Positions 7,665 through 16,900 are shown, numbered from the stretch's first letter. The stretch: DNA of 64,000 bases from DATATV01 sp036268615 (GCA_036268615.1 DATATV010000155.1:62001-126000); one strand, 5' to 3'. A program made the numbers and translations. The notes: generated by a model from the sequence alone, not told the origin.

Positions 7665-7997
7665 ATGTCCGACCAACACGATCGCCGCTCCGTCCGATTC
7701 GGCCCGGTGGACCCCTACTGCTGGCTGGCCGTCGGGTCGCTGCTCGCGCTGGCCGTCGTCTTCGCGGCCAGCAACGTGCTTGGTGTGGGCATCGTGCTGG
7801 TCGTGCTCGCCGGGCTGGTGGCGCTGTTCGACTCCTGGGTGAACCGGCCGGCCGTCGTCGTGCCGGTGGCCCACCAGGACAAGGTGGACCCCGGCCGGTC
7901 GCGCCGCACCCAGCTGAGCCAGGCCATGGCCGCCACGGCGACCGCCCGCACCACCCGCCTGAGTCGGCCGCGCGCGGCTCGACCCCAACCGTCCTGA
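7665..7997 (+). CDS. Small two-helix membrane protein
   Basis: This 110-residue protein of unknown function has two adjacent hydrophobic segments (about residues 17-36 and 40-56) and a long basic, Ser/Thr/Arg-rich tail likely to be cytoplasmic. The tail ends in RPRAARPQPS. No family is recognised. The coding frame has normal third-position GC bias. A downstream acetyltransferase gene lies 135 bp away in the same direction. Confidence 0.6.
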   Translation: MSDQHDRRSVRFGPVDPYCWLAVGSLLALAVVFAASNVLGVGIVLVVLAGLVALFDSWVNRPAVVVPVAHQDKVDPGRSRRTQLSQAMAATATARTTRLSRPRAARPQPS

Positions 7998-8132
7998 CCG
8001 CCTCCGGGCGGAAACTCCGTGGGTCGAACGATCACGCCCGCCTAGACTCGCCGTCGGCAGGGTCTCTGACGTGAGTCCCCGCCCGGTTCCCGGAACCGGC
8101 CCGAACTGGCTGCAGAACTGGCGAGGTGCGTG

Positions 8133-9326
8133 ATGACGACGGAGGAACCCGAGCTGGAGCTTCGCCTGTTGGGCGACGAGGACATTCCGGCGACGTCGCA
8201 ACTGATGCAGCTCTCCTTCGGGATGCGCCCCGATCGGCCGCTGCCCGAGCGGCTGCGGCCGGGCGCCAGCTATCACGGCGTGTTCCGCGCCGGGCGACTC
8301 GTCGGCGCGGCCACCGACCTGCACGACCAGCAGTGGTGGGGCGGCCGGGTGCTGGAGGCCTCGGACATCGCCGGGGTCGGCGTCGCGCCCGACGCCCGCG
8401 GCCAGGGCATCGCCCGGATGCTGATCCGGGCCGTGCTGGCACACGCGCACGAACGGGAAGCCGTGGTCAGCGCGCTGTTCCCGTCGATCTCCACGGTGTA
8501 CCGGTCGTTCGGCTGGGCGCGGGCGGGCAGCATCGACGTGATCGACATGCCGGCCACGACCCTGCCGCGCTCGCGGCCGAGCGAGACGATCGAGCTGCGC
8601 GAGGCGACCACCAAGGACCTGGCCGACCTGCCCGGGCTGTACCAGCGGGTGGCGATCGCCCGCAACGGCATGATCAGCCGGGCCGAGGAGCGCTTCCGCG
8701 GCGTGGACGGCGAGCTGCCCAGCGGCATCGACGGGATCACCGTCGCGCTCGCCGACGGCGAACTCGTCGGCTACTGCTCGTGGACCAGGGGCAGCGACAC
8801 CGGTCCGACCGCCGTACTGACCGTGTCCGACGTGCTGGCGATCACCCCGGCGGCCGGTCGCGCGCTGCTCACCATGCTGGGCAGCTGGCAGACGGTCACC
8901 GGGATGATTCGGCTGCGTCTGCTCCACGGCGACGTCATCAGCGACCTGCTGCCACTGGAACTGGGCACGCCGGTGCACGGCCGGCCGTGGATGCATCGGC
9001 CGATCGACCTGGTCGGTGCCGTGGCCGGTCGCGGCTGGCCGGTCAGCGCGGCCGGTCGCGCGGTGTTCGCCATCGAGGACCCGCTGGCGCCATGGAACAC
9101 CGGCACCTGGGAGCTCGCGGTCGAGGGCGGGGTGGGCCAGCTGCGGCCGACGACCGCGGACACGTCGGTCCGGTTGACCGTGAACGGTTTCGCGTCGCTC
9201 TACTGTGGACTGAGCACGATCGACACGGTCATCGAGAGCGGCCACCTGAGCGGTCCGCACGAGGACGCCGCCGCGCTGGGCCTGCTCGCCTCGTCGACCC
9301 CGCCCCACCTACTCGACTCGTTCTGA
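8133..9326 (+). CDS. Eis-like GNAT family N-acetyltransferase
   Basis: This protein of about 397 residues has the Eis architecture. An N-terminal GNAT domain carries VGVAPDARGQGIARML (acetyl-CoA pyrophosphate loop Q/RxxGxG/A), followed by a second GNAT-like region and a C-terminal sterol-carrier-protein-like domain (VRLTVNGFASLYCGL). Eis enzymes acetylate amino groups of aminoglycosides, peptides or host proteins at several positions. The family keeps a conserved C-terminal carboxylate as general base, and here the protein ends LLDSF. The start is the ATG at 8133 after GAGG; a GTG at 8130 is in frame. A clear terminator follows. Confidence 0.88.
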   Translation: MTTEEPELELRLLGDEDIPATSQLMQLSFGMRPDRPLPERLRPGASYHGVFRAGRLVGAATDLHDQQWWGGRVLEASDIAGVGVAPDARGQGIARMLIRAVLAHAHEREAVVSALFPSISTVYRSFGWARAGSIDVIDMPATTLPRSRPSETIELREATTKDLADLPGLYQRVAIARNGMISRAEERFRGVDGELPSGIDGITVALADGELVGYCSWTRGSDTGPTAVLTVSDVLAITPAAGRALLTMLGSWQTVTGMIRLRLLHGDVISDLLPLELGTPVHGRPWMHRPIDLVGAVAGRGWPVSAAGRAVFAIEDPLAPWNTGTWELAVEGGVGQLRPTTADTSVRLTVNGFASLYCGLSTIDTVIESGHLSGPHEDAAALGLLASSTPPHLLDSF

Positions 9327-9350
9327 GCGGGGCAGTTCCGCGGACGGCAA

Positions 9351-9379
9351 GGGCGGGACACCCACCGGGTGTCCCGCCC
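9351..9379. terminator. Strong hairpin terminator
   Basis: GGGCGGGACACCC at 9351-9363 pairs perfectly with 9367-9379 around a 3-nt loop, 24 bp after the acetyltransferase stop and 30 bp before the stop of the convergent peptidase gene. It probably serves both. Confidence 0.75.
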
Positions 9380-9409
9380 CTCGTTCTTGATCAGTTCGTC
9401 AGCTACCGA

Positions 9410-11833
9410 CTAGCTGAGCGCCACCGACGTGTCGTCCAGGACGAACGAGGTCTGCTCGCTGGAGTCCTCGGAACCGCTGAAGCTCACGGTCACCGTGCTG
9501 CCGGCCGACGAGGACACGTCGAACGACTTGAGCACGTAGCCGCTCGCCTTGTTCAGGTTGGAGTAGGTCGCCAGGGTGGTCGACCCGATCTTCACCGTCA
9601 GCTTGTCGTACGCGGTGCTGGTCGTCGTCTCCGCGGTGTCGATGTGCAGGTAGAACGACAGCGTCGCGTGGCAGCCTGCCGGGATGGCCACCGACTGGGT
9701 CACCGTGTCGGTGTGCGTGGTGCCGTAGCCGTCCAGCCACGCGTCGTACGTGCCGGAGTGCGTCGGCTCGCCCTGCGAGGCGTTCTGGCCGATCACGCCG
9801 GTGCTCGCCGACCAGACCGTGTTGCCCGACTCGAAGCCGGGGTTGCCCAGCTTCTGGCCGGAACACGTGGACGAACCCGAGCCCACCGTCCAGCTGAACG
9901 ACGCGCTGCCGGAGGCACCCGTGCTGTCGGCGGCCGAGACCGTCGCCGCGAACGTGCCGGCGGTCGTCGCGGTACCCGAGATCACGCCGGAACTGGCGTT
10001 GATCGACAGGCCGGTGGGCAGGCCGGTGGCCGAGTAGGTCAGCGCGGCGCCGGCCGAGTCGGTGCCGTTCACGGTCAGGCTGACCGCGGTGTTGACCGCC
10101 GTGGTCTGCGCGCCGGGGTTGGTCACCGTCACGGTGTTGCCGCCGGTGCCGGTGCCGGTGCCCAGCAGGCTGGTGGTCAGCGCGTCCGCGATCGGCGAGC
10201 CGATGCCGGTCACCTCGTCATACCCGGTGGTCGCCGAGAAGTCCTGGTTCGAACCGGTCTTCACGTCGTGGAACGTGGTGCCGTAGCTGGAACCGCCCAG
10301 GAGCTGGTAGAACGCCGGGTTGCCGAAGCCGAGGTTCGCCTTGCCGGCGGTCGCTGCCTTCTGGTTGTACAGCGCGGTGAAGCCCGACCACAGTGGTGCG
10401 GCACAGCTCGTGCCGCCGAACTCGGTCCAGCTGCCGGCGGAGAAGACCGAGAATCCGGTGTTCGGGTCGGCGTTGGACGACACGTCCGGCACGGTCCGCT
10501 TCGTGTTGGTGCCCGGCTGCCACGAGGGCTTCGCGAACACCGTGGACACGCCGCCGCCGGCGTCGCTCCACGCCTTCTCCGAGCCGTAGCTCGTGCCCGA
10601 CAGGGTCAGCGTGGTACCGCCGACGCTGGTGTCGAAGACGCTGGAACCGGGGAAGTCCACGGCCTTGACGCCGGAGCCGGAGGCCGTCCGGGTGCAGTCG
10701 CGGGAACCGTCGTCACCGGAGGCGCTGTAGATGCTCATGCCCTCCGCGACGGCCTGGCTGAACGCGTTGTTCGTCGAGGTGATGCTGGAGCTGGTGCTGT
10801 CCTGCTCGCAGCCGCCCCACGAGATGGAGATGACCGAGACCCGGTCCTGGGACACGATCTGGTTGGCCATGTCGATCTGGCCCTGGTCGGAGTTGGGCGC
10901 CTCGTAGACCAGCTGGGTCGCCTTGGGCGCGACGCCGCGGACGATCTCGCTGTCCAGCTCGACCTCGCCCTCACCGTCGCCGGGACGCGAGTCGTAGCTC
11001 TGGCCGTCCACCTCGACGGTGGTCGCGGCCGGGCCGCTCAGGCCGTACTGGGTGTTGTAGGAGGTCAGGTCGCTCGCCTTGTAGCCGTCGAACTCCCACA
11101 GCGCCACCGTCACGCCGGTGCCGTCCGCGCCGACCTGGCTGAGTCGGTAGGCGCCGTCGTACTGGGTGGGGGAGAAGCCGCCGACCGGGCTCGCGGCCGG
11201 GGTCGCCTTCGGCGTGGTCGGCACGTTCTCCGGGTGCGCCACGGCCCGGCTGGACAGGCCGCTGACGCCCTGGACCACCGAGGCCATGTCGGCGGGCAGG
11301 GACACCGCCGAGTCGTTGGCGTAGTACTTCTGGCTGCCGTCGGTGTAGTTGCTCAGCGAGGTGTCGAACGCGGCGGCGACCTTGCTCGCCGGGCCTGCCG
11401 CGTCGACGACCTGGTTGTTGCCGCTCACGCCGGTGACGCTGAGGCCCTCGCTGGTCAGGTATTCCCGGACCTGCGCCACGTCGGCCGCGGTCGGGCCGTA
11501 TTCGGCGGCGAACTCGGCCGGCGACAGGTAATGGCCGTAGTCGGCCGAGCCCGGGGTGCTGACCGCCGCGTCCAGTGCGGCCAACTGGTCGGTGTTGCGC
11601 AGCTTGAGGCTGACCGCGACGCTGACCCGCTGGCCTGCGGCGACCGCGCTGTCCCGGTGCGCGCTGACGAAGGTGGGGGCGGCCGAGCCGGGCATGGCCA
11701 CCAATGGCTGCGAAGCCGCCTGCGCGGAAGTCGTCGCCACGAACACGCCGGCGGTGACCGCACAGGCGATGGCGCCGAGCGCGCCGATCCGGATCGCGCG
11801 TCGCCGCGCTCTTCCGGCTGATAAGTGGTTCAT
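9410..11833 (-). CDS. Secreted S53 family (sedolisin/kumamolisin) peptidase with Ig-like and jelly-roll domains
   Basis: This 807-residue exported acid-type serine carboxyl peptidase has a signal peptide (ending near TSAQAA) and a pro-kumamolisin activation domain (about 45-185). The S53 catalytic domain (about 215-560) carries the Glu/Asp pair in GEVELDSEIV, the oxyanion Asp in SASGDDGS and the nucleophile in GGTSCAAP. A putative Ig domain (about 570-660) and a C-terminal beta-sandwich domain (about 665-807, with NPGFESG) follow. The propeptide implies self-activation outside the cell. The ATG at 11833 has GGAGAGGAA upstream; an in-frame start further out would read through the leader hairpin at 11871. 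A smaller S53 paralogue is encoded at 15478. Confidence 0.93.
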   Translation of the reverse strand: MNHLSAGRARRRAIRIGALGAIACAVTAGVFVATTSAQAASQPLVAMPGSAAPTFVSAHRDSAVAAGQRVSVAVSLKLRNTDQLAALDAAVSTPGSADYGHYLSPAEFAAEYGPTAADVAQVREYLTSEGLSVTGVSGNNQVVDAAGPASKVAAAFDTSLSNYTDGSQKYYANDSAVSLPADMASVVQGVSGLSSRAVAHPENVPTTPKATPAASPVGGFSPTQYDGAYRLSQVGADGTGVTVALWEFDGYKASDLTSYNTQYGLSGPAATTVEVDGQSYDSRPGDGEGEVELDSEIVRGVAPKATQLVYEAPNSDQGQIDMANQIVSQDRVSVISISWGGCEQDSTSSSITSTNNAFSQAVAEGMSIYSASGDDGSRDCTRTASGSGVKAVDFPGSSVFDTSVGGTTLTLSGTSYGSEKAWSDAGGGVSTVFAKPSWQPGTNTKRTVPDVSSNADPNTGFSVFSAGSWTEFGGTSCAAPLWSGFTALYNQKAATAGKANLGFGNPAFYQLLGGSSYGTTFHDVKTGSNQDFSATTGYDEVTGIGSPIADALTTSLLGTGTGTGGNTVTVTNPGAQTTAVNTAVSLTVNGTDSAGAALTYSATGLPTGLSINASSGVISGTATTAGTFAATVSAADSTGASGSASFSWTVGSGSSTCSGQKLGNPGFESGNTVWSASTGVIGQNASQGEPTHSGTYDAWLDGYGTTHTDTVTQSVAIPAGCHATLSFYLHIDTAETTTSTAYDKLTVKIGSTTLATYSNLNKASGYVLKSFDVSSSAGSTVTVSFSGSEDSSEQTSFVLDDTSVALS

Positions 11834-11870
11834 TGTGCAGGGTTCCTCTCCAGGAGAAATTACCTCGGGC

Positions 11871-11904
11871 GCTGCCCATTTGCCCCTCGCAGCAAATGGG
11901 CAGC
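11871..11904. promoter_or_regulatory. 13-bp hairpin in the leader of the S53 peptidase gene
   Basis: GCTGCCCATTTGC (11871-11883) is perfectly repeated in inverse at 11892-11904 with an 8-nt loop. It lies 38 bp upstream of the peptidase ATG, where it could be an operator or a transcript hairpin that stabilises the mRNA or affects translation. There is no U-run, so it is not a standard terminator. Confidence 0.5.
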
Positions 11905-12249
11905 GGTCACCGACCCGCAACTCCGGATTGCACGACGAAATCGCGCCCGGTTTCGTGGGTCTGATCGTTGTCGGACCTGTGCCAGGTCGTCCTTGCCCTG
12001 GCTGCTGGCTGCAATGATGAATTTGTCAACCCGGTCCGACTACCGACGAAAGTAGGGACACTGTAGCTCGAAAACGTGACTCGCACCACAGGTTTTGGGG
12101 GGTTTCTCTGCTATGTCGGCTCGCGAATTGGGCCGATCGGCACTACGTTGTCAACGATTACCGTGCTAGGTGAACCCATTACGCCGAACTTTGCCTACCC
12201 GTCTTGTCGGTCCCTTTTCTTCACATTAACAGAGTCTTTCTTTTTCACA
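11905..12249. other. Non-coding, AT-richer gap
   Basis: This 345-bp stretch has no credible gene and is clearly less GC-rich than the rest of the window, especially 12100-12250. TTCACATTAA occurs twice in direct orientation (12220-12229 and 12244-12253). A TGTCAA at 12025-12031 would read as a -35 TTGACA toward the peptidase gene, but no good -10 follows. The low GC content fits the edge of the adjoining gene debris or a transfer scar. Confidence 0.5.
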
Positions 12250-12600
12250 TTAAACGCTGTCGGGGGCGGCGTGCGGGAGTTCGTCGGCCGCGCGTTGCAG
12301 GGCGTCCCGGTCCCAGGTGACCACCGCGCCAGGGATCGCGTCGGGCAGCGTGTCCGCCATGTAGCGCGGCGTTCGCCGGCGCAGCCCGGCCACCGCGAGC
12401 AGCAGCAGCGCCACCCCGAGCACGACGATCAGCAGCGCCATTCCCGTCCCGGGCCGGTATCCAGCACGCTGCCCACGGTGTGCGGCAGCCAGCCGTGCCC
12501 GCGCGTCGCCGGCCCGAAGAGGGCGTCGGCCAGCGCGCCCGCGCAGAAGTAGCCGAGCGGTTCGGTCAGGTTGGCGACCATCCGGTTGCTGGCCGGAATC
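12250..12600 (-). pseudogene. Remnant of an MFS transporter C-terminus
   Basis: Two frames on the minus strand together resemble the end of an MFS exporter of the kind found in NRPS clusters. MVANLTEPLGYFCAGALAD and GSVLDTGPG in one frame (about 12429-12580) continue, after a frameshift, as GMALLIVVLGVALLLLAVAG and RYMADTLPDAIPG in another (12253-12440). The pattern of a last loop, GTGxGM and a final helix is recognisable, but the gene is shifted and lacks everything upstream. It adjoins an NRPS fragment. Not functional as it stands. Confidence 0.6.
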
Positions 12601-12639
12601 CGGCCCTGCAACTCCGTTGACCGCGCCGAGCGTGGAGGC

Positions 12640-12822
12640 GATCCGGTCGTCCTGCACGTCGCGCGGCGGCGCGGCCGGCTCGTCGCGGGCCAGGCGCTGG
12701 TGCTGGTCGGGTTCGGGCAGCGCCCGCCGGTCCAGCTTGCCGTTGGGCGTGAGCGGCAGTCGATCCAGCTGCACGCAGGCGGCCGGTGTCAGGTACGGCG
12801 GCAGCGTCGCGCGGGCGAACTC
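12640..12822 (-). pseudogene. Remnant of an NRPS adenylation domain C-terminus
   Basis: The minus strand encodes FARATLPPYLTPAACVQLDR followed by LPLTPNGKLDRRALPEPD. This is the end of an adenylation domain with the A10 motif NGKLDR, whose lysine closes the active site. A linker like that leading to a carrier domain follows (APPRDVQDDRIASTL), and then the similarity stops abruptly at the MFS remnant. Nothing of motifs A1-A9 is present. It is debris of a lost nonribosomal peptide cluster, joined to transporter debris by deletion. Confidence 0.75.
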
Positions 12823-13001
12823 GTGTGGCGGATTCTGTCCTTCGGTCGGCGCCGAAAATACTGGCCAATCCGTCGGGAATCGGCCGAAAAAGAATTTTCG
12901 GTGAAACAGGAATCCCTGGAGCCATACTCTCCGTATCAAACCCGACAGTGGGTGGACCGGTGTTGGCCCACTGACAGGTGGACTGCTGAGGCTGGGGGGC
13001 C

Positions 13002-14942
13002 GTGGTGCAGCAGAGTGGTAGTCGAACGGAGTCGGTGCGGACGCCGGCTGGGATGACCGAGTCGTTGCTGGCCAGTGGCGCGCGGGCGCTGATCGTCGAG
13101 GGCGATCTGGTGGCCAGTCGGCAGTACTTCGAGCAGGCCTATCGCGAGGGCGAGCAGGCCGGTGACCCGACCGCGATCGCCGTCGCGGCGCTCGGACTGG
13201 GCGGCCTGTGGGTGCACGAGCACCGCACGGTCGCCGAGTCGACCCGGATGCGTGCCCGGTTGCGGCACGCGCTGTCGCTGGTCGACCCGAACTCCTCGCT
13301 CGCGCTGCGGCTGCGGGTGCGGATGGCCGGCGAGACCGACTATCACTCCGGCGGCCAGACCGCGATTCTCGCCGCGCTGGGCGAGGCCGGACAGGCCGAG
13401 GACCCGATGGCCAGGGCCGAGGCGCTCAGCCTGGCCCATCACTGTCTGCTCGGTCCGGAGCACGGCGCGCTGCGCCGCGCGTTGGCCGTCGAGCTGACCC
13501 GGGAGAGCTTTCGCACCGGCCGTCGCAGCGATCTGCTGATGGGTCTGCTGTGGCAGACCGTCGACCTGTTCCTCGGCGCCGAGCCGCTCGCCGGGCGCAG
13601 GCTGAGCGAGCTGCATGAGCTGCTCGCCGAGCAGGACAATCTCGCGGTCGGCTTCGTGGCGGTCGCGATGGAGGTGATGCTGGCGATCCGGGCGGGCCGG
13701 TTCGAGGAGGCCGAAGGGCTGGCGAAGTCGTGCGCCGAGCGCGGCGCGGCCGCCGGGGACCTGGACGCGATGGGTTGGTACAGCGGGCAGTTGTTCGCCA
13801 TCCGGTGGTACCAGGGCCGGGTCGCCGAGCTGTTGCCGCTGGTCGACGAGATGGTGCACTCGCCGACGCTCAGCGTGCAGGACAACTCGTTCTTCGCCGG
13901 GCTCGCGGTGGCCGCCGCTCAGGCCGGGGATCACCGCAAGGCGGCCGGCGCACTGGCCGCGCTGTCCGGCCACGACCTCGCTGACGTGCCTCGGTCGAGC
14001 ACCTGGCTGGTGACCATGAGCGGGGTGATCGAGGCAGCGCACCTGTTGGACGACAAGGAAACCTCGGCCCGGGCCTACGAACTGCTCAGCCCGTTCGCGC
14101 AGTTGCCGGTGATGGCCAGCCTCGGCGTGGCGTGCTTCGGTTCCGCCCAGCACGTGCTGGGCGTCGCCGCACTGACCGTCGGTGAGCTGGACCGGGCGGT
14201 GGCGCACTTCCAGGAGGCGATCCGGGCCAATCTGGCGATCACCCACTGGCCGGCGGCGCTGGCCTCCCGGCGGCGGTACGCACAGGCACTCGAACTGCGC
14301 GCCCAACCAGGTGACACCGCGGCCGCGGCACGGGAACTCGCCACGGCCGCCGAGGAAGCGGCCCGACTGGGCATCCCGGTGCCGGATGCCGTGTTGCGTG
14401 AGGCGCCCGAGCCGGCGGCGGTGTGTGTCCGGCAGGGTCGCGAGTGGCGGATCGAGTGGCGCCGGCGGACGGCGGTGGTCAGACACAGCGTCGGCATGTT
14501 GCACCTCGCGGTGCTGATCGCCAACCCCGGCAACGAGATCCATGCGGTTGATCTGGTTGCCGGGGTTGGTGCGTTGGGTGCCGGCGGCGGCGGTCCGCGG
14601 GTGTCCGAGCAACCGCTGCTCGACCACGCCGCGATGCTGGAGTACCGGCAGCGGCTGGACCGATTACGGGAGTCGATCGACGAACTGGAGACCACCGGCG
14701 AGCGGGCCGCCGCCGAGCGGGCGCGCACCGAGCGCGACTGGCTGCTCGCCGAACTGTCCGGGGCGACCGGCGTCAGCGGCCGCACCCGGCGCTTCCCGGA
14801 CAGTGGGGAACGCGCCCGGATCGCGGTGGGCAAAGCGATCCGCCGGGCGCTGACGCAGATCGGCGAGATCGATCCGGTGATCAGCGGACATCTGCGCGGA
14901 ACCGTCCACACCGGAATCCGGTGTTGTTATCGACCCGACTGA
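13002..14942 (+). CDS. TPR-repeat protein, probable regulator of unknown function
   Basis: This 646-residue protein is mostly helical. Degenerate tetratricopeptide-like repeats fill about residues 15-470 (for example ALIVEGDLVASRQYFEQAY and LTVGELDRAVAHFQEAIRA). A C-terminal segment (about 480-640) contains REWRIEWRRRTAVVRHSVGM, a coiled region and IAVGKAIRRALTQIGEIDP. That tail is shared with large actinobacterial regulators that place it after an ATPase and TPR domains. Here no ATPase domain and no classical DNA-binding domain are seen. The GTG at 13002 is the first in-frame start. An ATG at 13053 is possible. The gene begins only about 180 bp after the NRPS debris. Confidence 0.6.
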   Translation: MVQQSGSRTESVRTPAGMTESLLASGARALIVEGDLVASRQYFEQAYREGEQAGDPTAIAVAALGLGGLWVHEHRTVAESTRMRARLRHALSLVDPNSSLALRLRVRMAGETDYHSGGQTAILAALGEAGQAEDPMARAEALSLAHHCLLGPEHGALRRALAVELTRESFRTGRRSDLLMGLLWQTVDLFLGAEPLAGRRLSELHELLAEQDNLAVGFVAVAMEVMLAIRAGRFEEAEGLAKSCAERGAAAGDLDAMGWYSGQLFAIRWYQGRVAELLPLVDEMVHSPTLSVQDNSFFAGLAVAAAQAGDHRKAAGALAALSGHDLADVPRSSTWLVTMSGVIEAAHLLDDKETSARAYELLSPFAQLPVMASLGVACFGSAQHVLGVAALTVGELDRAVAHFQEAIRANLAITHWPAALASRRRYAQALELRAQPGDTAAAARELATAAEEAARLGIPVPDAVLREAPEPAAVCVRQGREWRIEWRRRTAVVRHSVGMLHLAVLIANPGNEIHAVDLVAGVGALGAGGGGPRVSEQPLLDHAAMLEYRQRLDRLRESIDELETTGERAAAERARTERDWLLAELSGATGVSGRTRRFPDSGERARIAVGKAIRRALTQIGEIDPVISGHLRGTVHTGIRCCYRPD

Positions 14943-14946
14943 CCGG

Positions 14947-15249
14947 TCAGCGGACGCAGAGCAACGTGACTCCGGCCGCCCAGCTGCCGTCGGCGAGCTG
15001 AGCGACCGTGCGGTTGATCTCCTCGCAGTCGGTGAAGCCGGCCGACGTGGCCACCTCATGGGCACCGGCCTCGGCGCGGCCCAGTGCCTGCGGCGAGGTG
15101 CGCGCGCTGCCGGGTGCGGAGAACTGGGCGGTCGGCGCCGGCTGCCCGCTGGCGTAACTGGACTGCGCCTCCAGCACGGCGGCCCCGGTTCCGGTCACCG
15201 CGACCACGGCGAAGCCGACCATGGCTGTCTTCCACTTGTTGCCGGTCAT
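14947..15249 (-). CDS. Small secreted protein
   Basis: This 100-residue protein has an N-terminal signal peptide or anchor (residues 1-30, with MVGFAVVAVTGTGAAVLEA) and a short mature part with two cysteines (FTDCEEINRTVAQL and VTLLCVR) that could form a disulfide. No family is recognised. The start at 15249 is chosen because the signal sequence begins there and GGGGATC precedes it. The frame extends upstream to 15327 without support. It converges on the TPR gene with 4 bp between the stops. Confidence 0.6.
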   Translation of the reverse strand: MTGNKWKTAMVGFAVVAVTGTGAAVLEAQSSYASGQPAPTAQFSAPGSARTSPQALGRAEAGAHEVATSAGFTDCEEINRTVAQLADGSWAAGVTLLCVR

Positions 15250-15477
15250 GAACGATCCCCCAGGATTGACCGAGCCCCGGCGATGGGGCCTCCCCCCTGA
15301 CTGCGTTCCATCCCGTTCCACATCCACAGCCGCGAATGTTGATGGTCAATCACCCCCCTCTTACGGCGGGTAGTTCGGTGCTCACCCCGCGCGCACACTT
15401 TTTCCGTTGGCCTCCCCGCGGTCCGGCCCTGCGAAATCGGACGGCGGGAAGGTGGCACAACCCCACGGAGGAGAACT

Positions 15478-16833
15478 GTGTTAGTTCTGAAGCGGGCGAC
15501 GGCCCGGTGGTCAGTGAGGGTGGCCGTTTCGGCCCTGGCTGCCGGCGCCCTCGTACTCCCGGCGGTCGCGATGGCACAACCACTCGCGGCCAGCACACCC
15601 AGCGCCGCGAACAGCGCGGCCGCCCTGACCGCGCAGGTACGCCAGGAGGTGCGCGGCGGCACCCTGCTGCGTGATCACGGCGTGCACCCGGTCTGCCCGC
15701 AGTGCCAGGCCCAGGTGGTGACCACCGCGGTCGGTTCGGCCACCCCGCTGAGCACCGCGGCACCCAGCGGTTACGGTCCCAGTGACCTGGCCACCGCGTA
15801 CAGCCTGCCCGGCTCGTCCACCAGCACGAACACCATCGCGATCATCGACGCGGGGGTGGACCCCAACCTGGCGGCCGACCTGGCCACCTACCGGTCCACC
15901 TACGGCCTGGCCGCGTGCACCACCGCCAACGGCTGCCTGACGCTGGAGAACTACACCGGGGGCGCGCAGCCCGCGCCGCAGAAGAGCGGCACCGGAGCCG
16001 AGGCCGAGGAAGAGATCGCGCTGGAAACGTCGCTGGACGTGGACATGGCCTCCGCCGCCTGCCCCAGCTGCCACCTGCTGGAGGTCTCCGTGCCGTGGCA
16101 GGCCGGTGAGTCCGACAGCAACACCTCGACCGGCGAGTTCGCCCAGGCCGTCGCGACCGCCGCGTCCGCCGGTGCCAACTCGATCAGCATCAGCTACGGC
16201 TACTCGGAGACCTCGACCAACGTCAAGGGCACCGACCTGGCCGACTTCAACAAGCCGGGCGTCGCGATCACCGTGTCCACCGGTGACGCGGGCTTCAACG
16301 GCGGCACGCACCAGGACTGGCCTTCCGACCTGCCCAGCGTGATCGCGGTCGGCGGCACGAGCCTGGCCAGTGCCGGCCACGAGACGGCTTGGAGCGGTGG
16401 CGGCAGCGGCTGCGAGACCGCCTTCACCGCCGCCAACGGCCAGCCCACCGCGGTGACCAGCCTGTGCCACAGCCACCGGGCCGCCGCGGACGTGTCGGCC
16501 GACGCCGACCCGAACACCGGCCTGGCCGTGTACGACACCTACGCACCCTCCACGCACCGGCCCGACGACTGGACCGTGGTCGGTGGCACCAGCGCCTCCG
16601 CGCCGTTCGTGGGCGGTCTGTTCGCCCGCGCCGGCAACCTGACCGGCGTCAACGGCCCGAACACGCTGTACGCGGCGGCGTCGAGCAACTTCAACGACAT
16701 CACCAGGGGCAACAACGAGGAGTCCGACGAGTGCGCCGACTACACCGGCGTGAGCCAGAAGGTGTGCAACGCGGGCACCGGCTGGGACGGCCCGACCGGG
16801 CTGGGCTCGCCGCACGGCCTCGGCGCGTTCTGA
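15478..16833 (+). CDS. Short secreted S53 family peptidase without propeptide
   Basis: This 451-residue exported protein has a signal peptide (to about residue 38) followed almost directly by an S53 catalytic domain. The Glu/Asp pair is in IALETSLDVD, the oxyanion Asp in VSTGDAGF and the nucleophile Ser in VGGTSASAPF. The pro-kumamolisin domain found in the larger paralogue at 9410 is missing. Only about 60 residues precede the catalytic fold, and they contain a CPQC motif. It may need another protease or fold without a long propeptide. The GTG start follows a strong GGAGGAG. An intrinsic terminator lies 26 bp after the stop. Confidence 0.9.
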   Translation: MLVLKRATARWSVRVAVSALAAGALVLPAVAMAQPLAASTPSAANSAAALTAQVRQEVRGGTLLRDHGVHPVCPQCQAQVVTTAVGSATPLSTAAPSGYGPSDLATAYSLPGSSTSTNTIAIIDAGVDPNLAADLATYRSTYGLAACTTANGCLTLENYTGGAQPAPQKSGTGAEAEEEIALETSLDVDMASAACPSCHLLEVSVPWQAGESDSNTSTGEFAQAVATAASAGANSISISYGYSETSTNVKGTDLADFNKPGVAITVSTGDAGFNGGTHQDWPSDLPSVIAVGGTSLASAGHETAWSGGGSGCETAFTAANGQPTAVTSLCHSHRAAADVSADADPNTGLAVYDTYAPSTHRPDDWTVVGGTSASAPFVGGLFARAGNLTGVNGPNTLYAAASSNFNDITRGNNEESDECADYTGVSQKVCNAGTGWDGPTGLGSPHGLGAF

Positions 16834-16859
16834 TCGACAGCGCCGAACACTGATCGACC

Positions 16860-16900
16860 CGCTGTGCCCCGACCGGAACATGGTCGGGGCACAGCGTTTT
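16860..16900 (+). terminator. Intrinsic terminator of the S53 gene
   Basis: CGCTGTGCCCCGACC (16860-16874) pairs perfectly with 16882-16896 around a 7-nt loop and is followed by TTTT and a further T-rich stretch. It is 26 bp after the peptidase stop. Confidence 0.85.

Noticed and set aside
8126..11821. A 1231-residue plus-strand open frame
   Set aside because: It is a GC-bias shadow of the acetyltransferase and, on the opposite strand, the S53 peptidase. Its composition is Arg/Gly/Ala rich with no domain.
12250..12939. A 229-residue minus-strand open frame as one gene
   Set aside because: It joins an adenylation-domain tail, a frame-shifted stretch and the last helix of an exporter. The correct exporter reading changes frame in the middle.
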